From contig NZ_HF570108.1 of assembly GCF_000297395.2 (NCBI RefSeq), positions 819,685-883,684 on the forward strand: a stretch of 64,000 bases of DNA, written 5' to 3'. Positions 8,646-16,639 of the stretch are shown here, in pieces. Under the pieces are notes generated by a model. It saw nothing but the letters and a program-made list of their open reading frames with translations. It searched no databases and was not told the DNA's origin. Each line of letters starts with the position of its first letter. Position 1 is the first letter of the stretch. The translations under genes were made by a program, and so were the position numbers. The stretch is from Micromonospora lupini str. Lupac 08. GTDB taxonomy: Bacteria > Actinomycetota > Actinomycetes > Mycobacteriales > Micromonosporaceae.

Positions 8646-9515
8646 ATGACCGGTCTCCTCGGCCCGGCGGAGATCCGGGAGCTGGCCGCCCGGCTGGGCG
8701 TCGCGCCCACCAAGAAGCTCGGCCAGAACTTCGTGCACGATCCGAACACCGTGCGCCGGATCGTCACCGCCGCCGGCCTGACCCCCGACGACGTGGCCCT
8801 GGAGGTCGGCCCCGGGCTCGGCTCCCTCACCCTGGGGCTGCTGCCGGTCGCCGGGCACGTGCACGCCGTGGAGATCGACCCGACGCTCGCCGGCGCGCTG
8901 CCGGAGACCGCCGCCCGGCATGCCGGTGCGGACGCCGCCCGCCTGACCGTGCACCGCGCCGACGCGCTGCGCGTCCGCGCCGCCGAGCTGGGTGACCCGC
9001 CGCCGACCGCGCTTGTCGCGAACCTGCCCTACAACGTCGCCGTACCGGTGGTGTTGCACCTTCTCGCCGAGCTGCCCAGCCTCCGACACGGCCTGGTGAT
9101 GGTGCAGAAGGAGGTCGCCGACCGGCTCGTCGCCGGTCCCGGCTCCAAGGTGTACGGCATCCCGTCGGTGAAGCTCGCCTGGTACGCCCACGCCCGGGGC
9201 GCCGGCAAGGTGCCGCCGAACGTGTTCTGGCCGGTGCCCAACGTCGACTCCGGACTGGTCGCCTTCACCTGCCACGAACCGCCACGCGCCGACGTACCCC
9301 GGGAGCGGGTCTTCGCCGTGGTGGATGCGGCGTTCGCGCAGCGCCGCAAGACCCTGCGCGCCGCGTTGGCCGGCTGGGCCGGTGGTCCGGACCGGGCCGC
9401 CGACGCGCTGACCGCCGCCGGCGTCGACCCCGGTGCCCGGGGGGAGTCACTGACCGTCGAGCAGTTCGCCGCCATCGCCGCGTCGGCTCCGGCCGGTACG
9501 CGGGCCGCGAAGTAG
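8646..9515 (+). CDS. rsmA: 16S rRNA (adenine1518/1519-N6)-dimethyltransferase
   Basis: A 289-residue KsgA-type enzyme dimethylating two adenines in helix 45 of 16S rRNA. Signatures in order: [12 protein letters not shown] (about 20-31), the SAM-binding [11 protein letters not shown] (about 52-62), VEIDPTLA (about 77), and [10 protein letters not shown] (about 125), the catalytic NLPY motif. The C-terminal helical domain with [13 protein letters not shown] matches the family, as does the length. The gene precedes ispE, but a Uma2 gene is inserted between them here. Confidence 0.96.
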   Translation: MTGLLGPAEIRELAARLGVAPTKKLGQNFVHDPNTVRRIVTAAGLTPDDVALEVGPGLGSLTLGLLPVAGHVHAVEIDPTLAGALPETAARHAGADAARLTVHRADALRVRAAELGDPPPTALVANLPYNVAVPVVLHLLAELPSLRHGLVMVQKEVADRLVAGPGSKVYGIPSVKLAWYAHARGAGKVPPNVFWPVPNVDSGLVAFTCHEPPRADVPRERVFAVVDAAFAQRRKTLRAALAGWAGGPDRAADALTAAGVDPGARGESLTVEQFAAIAASAPAGTRAAK

Positions 9516-9551
9516 GCTGACGCCGTGCCCGCCGAGGAGGTGTACGAGTGA
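9513..9551 (+). promoter_or_regulatory. Candidate leaderless 8-codon leader ORF coupled to the Uma2 gene
   Basis: TAGGCT at 9513-9518 (it includes the rsmA stop) is followed 6 bases later by GTG 9525, opening an 8-codon frame that crosses the Uma2 ribosome binding site (GAGGAGG, 9534-9540) and stops at TGA 9549-9551, overlapping the Uma2 start GTG 9548 as GTGA. Translation of the short frame would be coupled to the downstream gene. Inferred from layout only. Confidence 0.35.
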
Positions 9552-10135
9552 CCGCGGATGCTCTGCCGCCGCCGCGCAACCGGTGGTCCGGTCCGGACCT
9601 CTGGCGCCAGAAGCTCGGCAACTACACCGTCGAAGACGTGCTCTCCCTGCCCGACGACGCTCCCCGGGTGGAGCTACGCGACGGAGTCATGATCGTGGTC
9701 CCCTCCCCGACGTTCGGTCATCAGAAGATCAGCGGCCTGCTCTGGAATTGGCTGAGGCAACATTCGCCGCAGGGGATGGAGGCCAGCTTCGCCACAGGCG
9801 TCATGGTCGGTGTCGACCAGACCTTCGAGCCTGACGTCATGCTCCTCTCGGCGGAAACGATCAACTATGACAGCCACTACTCGACCGCTGATCCCGTGAT
9901 TCTGGTTGTCGAGGTCGTCTCCCGCAGCACCCGACGGCGGGACCGGTTGGAGAAGCCGGCCGACTACGCCGACGCCGGGATTCCGCACTACTGGCGGATC
10001 GAGCAGAATCCGGTGCACGTGTACGCGTACGACCTGGTCGACGGCCGGTACGAGCTGGCCGCCGACTCCGCCGAGGAGCTGATCGTGACCAAGCCGTTCG
10101 ACATCCGCCTGCGCGTACGGGACATCACCCCGTGA
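9548..10135 (+). CDS. Uma2-family (PD-(D/E)XK-like) protein
   Basis: A 195-residue protein with the Uma2 fold: VELRDGVMIVVPSPTFGHQ (about 41-59), FEPDVMLLS (about 95-103), ILVVEVVSRSTRRRDRLEKPADYADAGIPHYW (about 118-150). D in FEPDV and the E and K of VVEV...EKPADYA are the expected nuclease-like residues. The family is structurally like restriction endonucleases but its cellular role is unproven. It sits between rsmA and ispE, which are normally adjacent, and overlaps ispE by 4 bases. Its central codons (9740-9900) use more A/T at third positions than its neighbours, suggesting later insertion. Confidence 0.88.
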   Translation: MTADALPPPRNRWSGPDLWRQKLGNYTVEDVLSLPDDAPRVELRDGVMIVVPSPTFGHQKISGLLWNWLRQHSPQGMEASFATGVMVGVDQTFEPDVMLLSAETINYDSHYSTADPVILVVEVVSRSTRRRDRLEKPADYADAGIPHYWRIEQNPVHVYAYDLVDGRYELAADSAEELIVTKPFDIRLRVRDITP

Positions 10136-11082
10136 CCGAGGCCTGGCGACCGGACGACGAGGACGAGCGACGCGGGGCCATCGGTCCGGTGAAGGTCCGG
10201 GTGCCCGCCAAGGTCAACCTGCACCTCGGGGTGGGCCCGCTGCGCCGCGACGGCTACCACGAGCTGAACACCGTCTACCACGCCATCTCCATCTACGACG
10301 AGCTGACCGCCCGCCGGGGCGACACGCTGGCGTTGACCATGGAGGGCGAGGGCACCGGCGAGCTGGCGCTCGACGACTCCAACCTGGTGATCCGCGCCGC
10401 GCACGCCCTGGCCGGGTACGCCGGGGTGCTGCCGCACGCCCGCCTGCACCTGCGCAAGCAGATCCCGCTCGCCGGAGGACTGGCCGGCGGCAGCGCCGAC
10501 GCGGCCGCCGCGCTTGTGGCCTGCGACGCGCTGTGGGGCACCGGGCTGTCCCGCGACGAGTTGGCCGGAATCGCCGCCGACCTGGGCTCCGACGTGCCGT
10601 TCCTGATCTACGGCGGCACCGCGCTGGGCACCGGCCGGGGTGAGGCGGTCAGCCCCGTGCTGGCCCGGGCCACCTCCTGGCACTGGGTCGTGGCGATCGC
10701 CGACGGCGGCCTGTCCACCCCGGCGGCCTATCGCGAGCTGGACCGGCTGCGCGACTCCGGCGCCGCCGGTGCCCCGCTGGGCAGCACCGACGCGCTGCTG
10801 GGCGCGCTGCGTCAACGCGATCCCCGCGTCCTCGCCGGTACCCTCGGCAACGACCTGCAGGACGCCGCGCTGGCCATGCGCCCCGCGCTCGCCGACACCC
10901 TGAAGGCCGGCGAGGCAGCCGGCGCGCTCACCGGCATCGTCTCCGGCTCCGGCCCGACCTGCGTCTTCCTCGCCGCCGACGCGGCCGACGCCGAGCGGAT
11001 CGCCGCCGAGCTGACAAGCGCCGGCGTGTGCCGGGAGGCCCGGGTCGCGCACGGCCCGGTCGTCGGCGCCCGCGTCGGCTGA
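10132..11082 (+). CDS. ispE: 4-diphosphocytidyl-2-C-methyl-D-erythritol kinase
   Basis: A 316-residue GHMP kinase of the MEP isoprenoid pathway, phosphorylating CDP-methylerythritol. VRVPAKVNLHLGVGPLRRDGYH (motif 1, about 22-43), PLAGGLAGGSADAAAAL (glycine-rich ATP loop, about 110-126), DLGSDVPFLIYGGTALGTGRGE (about 151-172) and GIVSGSGPTCVFLA (about 265) are the expected motifs. The start GTG 10132 overlaps the Uma2 stop (GTGA), so it is translated coupled. The first ~20 residues are an acidic extension. Confidence 0.96.
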   Translation: MTEAWRPDDEDERRGAIGPVKVRVPAKVNLHLGVGPLRRDGYHELNTVYHAISIYDELTARRGDTLALTMEGEGTGELALDDSNLVIRAAHALAGYAGVLPHARLHLRKQIPLAGGLAGGSADAAAALVACDALWGTGLSRDELAGIAADLGSDVPFLIYGGTALGTGRGEAVSPVLARATSWHWVVAIADGGLSTPAAYRELDRLRDSGAAGAPLGSTDALLGALRQRDPRVLAGTLGNDLQDAALAMRPALADTLKAGEAAGALTGIVSGSGPTCVFLAADAADAERIAAELTSAGVCREARVAHGPVVGARVG

Positions 11083-11137
11083 CGGCCCGTCCCACCCGGC
11101 CCGCGGGCGCGCGGCGTGGGCGTCCCGGGTGTCCGCG

Positions 11138-11185
11138 TACCCTTGAGCCAGGCGTCCCGAGGTGCCCGCCGGCACCCGGACGCCT
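11138..11185 (+). promoter_or_regulatory. Promoter and 5' stem-loop in the ABC-F leader
   Basis: TACCCT (11138-11143) places a start near 11150. Directly there begins a two-part hairpin: AGGCGTCC 11150-11157 pairs with GGACGCCT 11178-11185, and GGTGCC 11161-11166 with GGCACC 11171-11176. The ribosome binding region GGGTGG (about 11196-11201) and GTG 11205 follow 11 bases later. It could protect the 5' end or act as an attenuator. Confidence 0.5.
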
Positions 11186-11204
11186 TGATCTTGAAGGGTG
11201 GAAC

Positions 11205-13010
11205 GTGGCCAACATCGTCAATCTGGACCGGGTGTCCAAGGGGTACGGCGCCGCCGGGCGGCTGCTCACGGACGTCTCGCTCGGCCTGGACGACGCCGAC
11301 CGGATCGGTGTGGTCGGCCTCAACGGCGCCGGCAAGTCCACCCTGCTGCGCCTGCTCACCAAGCAGGAGGAGCCCGACGACGGCCGGGTCACCCACCGCC
11401 GTGACCTGCGCGTGCTCTGGCTACCGCAGCAGCTCACCCTCGCTCCGGACGCCACCGTCCGGGACGTCGTGCTCGGCACCGCCTGGCTCGGTGAGGGCAT
11501 GGGCGCCGAGCACGAGTGGGCCGGCGACGCCGGTGTCCGCAACATCCTCGACGGCCTCGGCATGCCGCACCTCGGCCTCGACCAGCCGGTCGGCCCGATG
11601 TCCGGTGGCGAACGGCGGCGGGTGGCGCTCGCCGCGCTGCTCGTCCGCGACTCGGACCTGCTGATCCTCGACGAGCCCACCAACCACCTCGATGTCGGCG
11701 GTGTCGACTGGCTGGCCCGGCACCTGGTCGGCCGCAAGGGCGCCCTCGTCGTGGTCACCCACGACAGGTGGTTCCTGGACGCGGTCTGCACCACCACCTG
11801 GGAGGTCGCCGACCAGACCGTCCGCGCGTACGAGGGTGGCTTCGCCGCCTGGACCCTCGCCCGCGCCGAGCGTGAACGCGTCGCCGCCGCCACCGAGGCC
11901 CGCCGGCAGAACCTGCTGCGCAAGGAGATCGCCTGGCTGCGACGCGGCCCGCCCGCCCGCACCTCCAAGCCCCAGTTCCGCATCGACGCCGCGAACGCGC
12001 TGATCGCCGACGTGCCGCCGGCCCGCGACACCATGTCCCTGCAGCGCATGGCCACGTCCCGGCTCGGCAAGCAGGTGTACGACCTGGAGAACGTCGAGCT
12101 GCACGCCGGCCCCAAGGAGATCCTGCGCGGCGTCACGTGGCTGGTCGGTCCCGGTGACCGGATCGCCATCCTCGGCGCCAACGGCGCCGGAAAGACCACC
12201 CTGCTGCGGATGCTCGCCGGCATCACCCGCCCCGACGGCGGCCGCCTCGGCACGGGCTCCACCGTGCGACCGGCGTTCCTCTCCCAGGAGCTCGCCGAGC
12301 TGCCCGGGCACCTGCGCGTGCTGGAAGCTGTCGAGGAGGTCGCCCGCCGGGTCCAGCTCGGTGACCGGGAGGTCTCCGCCTCCCAGCTCGCCGAGGTCTT
12401 CGGCTTCGACGACCGTCGGCTCTGGACCCCGGTCAGCGACCTCTCCGGCGGAGAGCGTCGCCGGTTGCAGATGCTGCGGCTGCTCGCCGGCGAACCCAAC
12501 GTGCTGCTCTTCGACGAGCCCACCAACGACCTGGACACGGACACCCTCGCGTCGCTGGAGGACCTGCTCGACTCGTGGCCCGGCACGATCATCGTGGCCA
12601 GTCACGACCGCTACCTCATCGAACGCGTCACCGACACGGCGTACGGGATGTTCGGCGACGGTCGGCTCGTGCACCTGCCCGGTGGCGTCGACGAGTACCT
12701 CGCCCGGACCGCCGAGCGAGCCGGCTCCCCCCGGGCCGGAGGCATCCCGTCGGTCACGCCGGCCGGGCCCACCGCGGGTGGCATGTCCGCCGCCGAGGTG
12801 CGCCAGGCCCGCAAGGAGCTGACCCGGCTGGAACGGCAGCTCGGCAAGCTCGACCAGCGCGAGGTCACCCTGCTCGACCAGCTCGCCGCCGACGCCACCG
12901 ACTACGCCCGCGTCGCCGAGCTGGACACTCAGCTCAAGGATCTGCGCGCCGAACGGGAACGGATCGAGGAGACCTGGATGACCCTCGCCGAGGACCTGCC
13001 CGAGAGCTGA
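11205..13010 (+). CDS. ABC-F family ATPase (translation factor type)
   Basis: A 601-residue soluble protein with two ABC domains and no membrane segment, acting on ribosomes. Domain 1: Walker A GLNGAGKST (about 39-47), signature MSGGERRR (about 132), Walker [13 protein letters not shown] (about 152). A linker of about 80 residues with LRKEIAWLRRGPPARTSKPQ fits the ABC-F ARM/linker. Domain 2: Walker A GANGAGKTT (about 324), LSGGERRR (about 415), LLFDEPTNDLD (about 436). A coiled-coil C-terminus (about 525-598, RQARKELTRLERQLGKL) ends it, as in Uup/TlrC-like members. Start GTG 11205 after GGGTGG. The gene follows ispE, its usual neighbour in actinobacteria. Resistance versus housekeeping role cannot be told from sequence. 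Confidence 0.93.
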   Translation: MANIVNLDRVSKGYGAAGRLLTDVSLGLDDADRIGVVGLNGAGKSTLLRLLTKQEEPDDGRVTHRRDLRVLWLPQQLTLAPDATVRDVVLGTAWLGEGMGAEHEWAGDAGVRNILDGLGMPHLGLDQPVGPMSGGERRRVALAALLVRDSDLLILDEPTNHLDVGGVDWLARHLVGRKGALVVVTHDRWFLDAVCTTTWEVADQTVRAYEGGFAAWTLARAERERVAAATEARRQNLLRKEIAWLRRGPPARTSKPQFRIDAANALIADVPPARDTMSLQRMATSRLGKQVYDLENVELHAGPKEILRGVTWLVGPGDRIAILGANGAGKTTLLRMLAGITRPDGGRLGTGSTVRPAFLSQELAELPGHLRVLEAVEEVARRVQLGDREVSASQLAEVFGFDDRRLWTPVSDLSGGERRRLQMLRLLAGEPNVLLFDEPTNDLDTDTLASLEDLLDSWPGTIIVASHDRYLIERVTDTAYGMFGDGRLVHLPGGVDEYLARTAERAGSPRAGGIPSVTPAGPTAGGMSAAEVRQARKELTRLERQLGKLDQREVTLLDQLAADATDYARVAELDTQLKDLRAERERIEETWMTLAEDLPES

Positions 13011-13105
13011 GCGGGCCGGGCGCGCCGGCGCGGGGGCCGTGTGCGGCGTCACACCGACACATGCGGGACAATCGTCGGCGACACCTCACCCTTGGAGACC
13101 CAGAC

Positions 13106-13561
13106 ATGGCCCACACCCCCATCAACCACCCCGCGCGGCCGATCTACCGGGCGATCGGCGGGCTGACCGGTCTGTACCTGGTGGTCTTCGGCGTGCTCGG
13201 CATCATCGCGGGCGCCGGTGACGAGATCCTCGCCCAGGACGACACCCGCGTCCTCGGCCAGGGCACCAACCTCGGCTTCTCGCTGCTGTGCGTGCTGCTC
13301 GGGCTCGTCGTGCTGGTCGGCACCGCGCTCGGCCGCAACATCGACGTGGCGATCAACCAGTGGCTGGCGTACGCCCTGATGGTGATCAGCCTGGCCGGTC
13401 TGGCCTTCATCCGGACCGACGCCAACTTCTTCAACTTCAGCATCTTCACCGTGATCGTCGTGATGACGGCCGCCCTGGTGCTGCTCATGGCCGGCATGTA
13501 CGGCAAGGTCGGCACTGAGGATGAGGCGGAGGCTTTCCAGAAGGCTCGTCTCGTTCTCTGA
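13106..13561 (+). CDS. DUF4383 membrane protein, copy 1
   Basis: A 151-residue protein with four predicted helices (about 20-38, 56-75, 90-107, 115-135). The start MAHTPINHPARPIYRAIGG and the segment TDANFFNFSIFTV are family hallmarks shared with the next gene. Function unknown. GGAG around 13094-13097 precedes ATG 13106. The two paralogues lie in tandem with an unusual hairpin between them. Confidence 0.9.
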   Translation: MAHTPINHPARPIYRAIGGLTGLYLVVFGVLGIIAGAGDEILAQDDTRVLGQGTNLGFSLLCVLLGLVVLVGTALGRNIDVAINQWLAYALMVISLAGLAFIRTDANFFNFSIFTVIVVMTAALVLLMAGMYGKVGTEDEAEAFQKARLVL

Positions 13562-13576
13562 GTCTCTCGCGGTTGT

Positions 13577-13650
13577 GGTTTTCGCCGGAGCCCGAGCTGC
13601 TCCGGGCGGTCAGGCTTGATCCCTGCGCAGCTCGGGCTCCGGCGAAAACC
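13577..13650. repeat. Long perfect hairpin, conserved-loop family copy 1
   Basis: 24-bp arms 13577-13600 and 13627-13650 are perfectly complementary around a 26-nt loop. The stretch 13600-13624 (CTCCGGGCGG...GATCCCT) is identical to 48652-48676 in the second copy, whose arms have no similarity to these. There is no T run, so it is not a simple terminator, though it lies after a gene end. Confidence 0.9.
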
Positions 13651-13758
13651 CGACCTGGTCCTGCCTTCGGCGGACCCTTTCGGGCTTCGGGGTTCTTCGG
13701 ACAGTTGGCTCTTGTTTGGGCGACAATCCTCCTGAATCGGTCAATCAGGGGGTCTGGT

Positions 13759-14235
13759 ATGCCGCACTTTCCGGTGAACCATCCGGCACGGCCGCTCTAC
13801 CGGGTCCTCTCCGGCCTGATCGGCGTCTACATCCTGGTCTTCGGTGTCTGGGGTGTCGCCGAGACGATCGGCGACCCACTCTTCGACCGGGGCAGCCACT
13901 GGGCCCTCGGGCTCCGCACCAACCTGGCCTTCTCACTCGCCTCGGTGGTCTTCGGAGCCGTCCTGATCTTCGGAGCGTCCCGGCGCAGCAACCTCGGCCA
14001 CTACATGAACCTCACCGCCGGGGTGGTGTTCCTGGTGACCAGCATCCTGATGATGTCCGTGCTGCAGACCGACGCGAACTTCCTCAACTTCTCGATGTCG
14101 ACAGTGATCGTGTCGATGCTGTTCGGGCTGATCCTGCTCGGCACCGGCCTCTACGACAAGGTCGGCCCGTCGGAGCACGCCGAGGCGGAGATGGAACGCC
14201 GCAAACATCCGGTGGCCGACGCGCACCGCAGCTGA
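13759..14235 (+). CDS. DUF4383 membrane protein, copy 2
   Basis: A 158-residue paralogue of the previous membrane gene: MPHFPVNHPARPLYRVLSG at the start, four helices, TDANFLNFSMSTV near the third and fourth, and a charged C-terminus (EAEMERRKHPVADAHRS). Function unknown. GGGGG at 13748-13752 is the likely ribosome binding site for ATG 13759; the frame is open upstream to 13573 but that part covers the hairpin repeat and lacks family similarity. It is convergent with the TetR gene, 6 bases apart. Confidence 0.88.
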   Translation: MPHFPVNHPARPLYRVLSGLIGVYILVFGVWGVAETIGDPLFDRGSHWALGLRTNLAFSLASVVFGAVLIFGASRRSNLGHYMNLTAGVVFLVTSILMMSVLQTDANFLNFSMSTVIVSMLFGLILLGTGLYDKVGPSEHAEAEMERRKHPVADAHRS

Positions 14236-14241
14236 CCGGGG

Positions 14242-14928
14242 TCAGTGGCGACGGCTGGTGATCAAGGTCGGCTTCGCCTCCAGGTGCGACAACCCGTTCC
14301 AGGCCAGGTTGACCAGGTGCGCCGCCACCGTCTCCTTGCGTGGCTTGCGCACCTCCAGCCACCAGCGGCCGGTCAACGCGACCATGCCCACCAGCGCCTG
14401 CGAGTAGAGCTCGGCCAGCTTCGGGTCGTACCCCCGGCTCTTGAACTCGGCGCCCAGGATGTGCTCGACCTGGTGCGCCACGTCGTTCATCACGCTGCTG
14501 AACGTGGCCGTCCCGGACATCAGCGGCGACTCACGGACCAGCACCCGGAACCCGCTGGTCTCCTCCTCGATGTAGCCCAGCAGGGCCATCGCCGCCTGCT
14601 CCAGCAGCTCGCGCGGATGCCCCGCGGTAAGCGCCGTGGTGATCCGGTCCAGGAGGGCCCGGACCTCCCGGTCGACAACTACCGCGTACAGCCCCTCCTT
14701 GCCGCCGAAGTGCTCGTACACCACCGGCTTGGAGACCTTGGCGCGGGCCGCCACCTCCTCGATGGAGGTGGCGTCGAAACCGCGCTCGGCGAACAGTTGC
14801 CGGCCGGTCGCGATCAACTGCTCGCGGCGCTGGGCCGCCGACATGCGTACGCGGGAGGCGGGCTTGGGTTTCGCCGCCGCAGCCGGCACCGGGCGCCGGC
14901 TGCCGGCGTCGTCGCTGACCTCGGGCAT
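14242..14928 (-). CDS. TetR-family transcriptional regulator
   Basis: A 228-residue regulator. The N-terminal helix-turn-helix domain (about 30-80) contains RREQLIATGRQLFAERGF, ATSIEEVAARAKVSKPVVYEHF, the classic TetR pattern, followed by a ligand-binding region of about 130 residues ending in a C-terminal helix with LVNLAWNGLSHLEAKP. I take ATG 14928 (MPEVSDDAGS, GAGGCGG upstream) as the start; an ATG at 14994 would add 22 residues. It is encoded downstream of an acyl-CoA desaturase on the same strand, which suggests control of fatty-acid desaturation, as FasR/DesT-type TetR proteins do elsewhere. The ligand is unknown. Confidence 0.9.
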   Translation of the reverse strand: MPEVSDDAGSRRPVPAAAAKPKPASRVRMSAAQRREQLIATGRQLFAERGFDATSIEEVAARAKVSKPVVYEHFGGKEGLYAVVVDREVRALLDRITTALTAGHPRELLEQAAMALLGYIEEETSGFRVLVRESPLMSGTATFSSVMNDVAHQVEHILGAEFKSRGYDPKLAELYSQALVGMVALTGRWWLEVRKPRKETVAAHLVNLAWNGLSHLEAKPTLITSRRH

Positions 14929-15151
14929 GTCGCCGCCTCGCTGGCGCTCGGTCACGCCCTGCCGTGGGATGGTGCCTCCGCTGTGCCCGTTCACGTCGTC
15001 GCCTCACTGGCGGGCGGCCGGACCGCCCTGCCGTGCCGTCCGACCGTACCCGGATCGGGCCCGGCCCCCCGTCCGCCGAGCCGTCCGGTTAACCCGCTGC
15101 GCTCGGTCATCCGGCCATCCTGCCAGGCGACACGCCGCGGCATCGCCCGGT

Positions 15152-16117
15152 TTATCGGGGTGCGACAGGCTTCACGAGCTTCGCGGCGAGGCGCTCGGGC
15201 TTGGGCCAGCGCACCTGCGACGCCGCGCCCGTCTTCTCGAACAGCCAGATCACCCGGGCGGAGATGTCCACCTGACCACGCAGCACGCCGTGCCGCGCGC
15301 TGGTCGGGTCGGCGTGGTGCAGGTTGTGCCAGCTCTCACCGAACGACAGGATCGCCAGCGGCCAGAAGTTCGACGCGCGGTCGCCCTGGCGCATCGCGAA
15401 CGGGCGCTCGCCGTACACGTGGCAGACCGAGTTGATCGCCCAGGTGACGTGGTGCAGGAGGCCGATCCGGACCAGCCCGGCCCAGAAGAATGCGGTAAGC
15501 GCTCCCTGCCACGACCAGGTCACCAGGCCCCCGATCAGCGCCGGGCCGAGCAGCGAGACGGCCACCAGCACGGGGAACAGCCGGTCCACTCGGCTGATGT
15601 CGCGGTCGGCGATCAGATCCGGTGCGAACCGCTCCCGGTTGGACAGTTCGCGGCGGAACAGCCAGCCCACGTGTGCGTGGAACAGGCCCCGCGTCAGTGC
15701 CCAGAAGCTGGTGCCGAAACGCCACGGCGAGTGCGGGTCACCCTCCAGGTCGGAGAACGCGTGGTGCCGCCGGTGATCGGCCACCCACTGGATGATCTCG
15801 CCCTGCACGGCCAGCGAACCCGCGACCGCCAGGGTCACCCGCAGCCACCGCTTGGCCTTGAACGAGCCGTGCGTGAAGTAGCGGTGGAAGCCCACAGTGA
15901 TGCCGAGCCCGGAGACCACGTACCAGACCAGGCCGATGATCACGTCGCTCCAACCCAGCCAGCCGCCCCAGGCCATCGGCACGGCGACCAGCAGGGCCAC
16001 GAAGGGAATCACGACGAAGGCCCACAGGGCGGCCAGGATCCCGGAGGACTGGCTGCCGTCGGTGAGCGGTTTCGGGCCGGGACCGGCGGTGTGGGGTTCG
16101 AGCATGGTGGTGGACAT
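15152..16117 (-). CDS. Acyl-CoA / fatty acid desaturase (delta-9 type)
   Basis: A 321-residue membrane di-iron desaturase introducing a double bond in acyl chains. The three histidine boxes are present: HRYFTH (about 77-82), HRRHH (about 115-119) and HNLHH (about 262-266), with membrane helices before the first box and between the second and third. Length is as in bacterial stearoyl-CoA desaturases. GAGG lies about 8 bases before ATG 16117. A 13-bp palindrome 50 bases upstream is a likely operator, and a TetR gene follows 223 bases downstream. It probably tunes membrane fluidity; this is family knowledge. Confidence 0.95.
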   Translation of the reverse strand: MSTTMLEPHTAGPGPKPLTDGSQSSGILAALWAFVVIPFVALLVAVPMAWGGWLGWSDVIIGLVWYVVSGLGITVGFHRYFTHGSFKAKRWLRVTLAVAGSLAVQGEIIQWVADHRRHHAFSDLEGDPHSPWRFGTSFWALTRGLFHAHVGWLFRRELSNRERFAPDLIADRDISRVDRLFPVLVAVSLLGPALIGGLVTWSWQGALTAFFWAGLVRIGLLHHVTWAINSVCHVYGERPFAMRQGDRASNFWPLAILSFGESWHNLHHADPTSARHGVLRGQVDISARVIWLFEKTGAASQVRWPKPERLAAKLVKPVAPR

Positions 16118-16166
16118 GGCACCTCGCAGAGGGGACGGAAACGATCACGAACCTACGCCTACGTCA

Positions 16167-16179
16167 CCGTAACTTACGG
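16167..16179. promoter_or_regulatory. Palindromic operator upstream of the desaturase
   Basis: CCGTAACTTACGG is a perfect palindrome with 6-bp arms around one base, 50 bases before the desaturase start on the minus strand. Size and symmetry suit a TetR dimer, and a TetR gene is encoded just downstream of the desaturase. The pairing is inferred. Confidence 0.5.
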
Positions 16180-16457
16180 CTCGGTAGAGCGCACGGGGAA
16201 GTTTCGGAACGTCGCCGCACGAACGTTCCAAAGCCCTGGTCAGGGCCGTTGCTCCGGGCTGTATTCGTCCGTCTCGGCCCCCTGGTTCGGGGCCCGTCGC
16301 GGCGTCCAGCGAGGGGTGCCATCGCCGCCGGCGCCGTGATCGACGCGGGAGGATTGGAAGGATCATGAAGGGCAGGAGTGCTGGCGTCGCCCCGGTCGGG
16401 CGTTAAGGTGTAGCGGCAGGATGCTCGTCGGGGAGCGACGGCGTCCTGACGTTGCGA
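16180..16457. other. Gene-free stretch before tRNA-Gln
   Basis: No gene is supported here. It should hold the tRNA promoter; TAAGGT at 16404-16409 is a possible -10 element. A 13-codon frame (16365-16406) preceded by AAGGA is too short to accept without other evidence. Confidence 0.5.
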
Positions 16458-16529
16458 TCGGCCGTGGTGTAATTGGCAACACCCGGGTCTTTGGTACCCG
16501 TATTTCAGGTTCGAACCCTGGCGGCCGAG
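16458..16529 (+). tRNA. tRNA-Gln (anticodon UUG)
   Basis: A 72-nt cloverleaf. Acceptor arms TCGGCCG (16458-16464) and CGGCCGA (16522-16528) pair fully, with discriminator G 16529. The D arm contains TGGTGTAATTGGCAACAC. Anticodon stem CGGGT/ACCCG encloses loop CTTTGGT, giving anticodon TTG at 16491-16493 (glutamine, CAA). The T arm AGGTTCGAACCCT is standard. CCA is not encoded. Confidence 0.96.
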
Positions 16530-16639
16530 CTGTTCCCCTAAGTCCGTTTTGGGTTCTCCTGGGGGTAAGAGGGAACGGTGCCGGGCCCCGTGGTTAGCAT
16601 GGCCGCGAGAGTGTCCGCCGTCCCGACGGGAGCCACGTC

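Noticed and set aside
16365-16406. 13-codon ORF with AAGGA before tRNA-Gln
   Set aside because: Too short and without conservation evidence; could be chance near the tRNA promoter.
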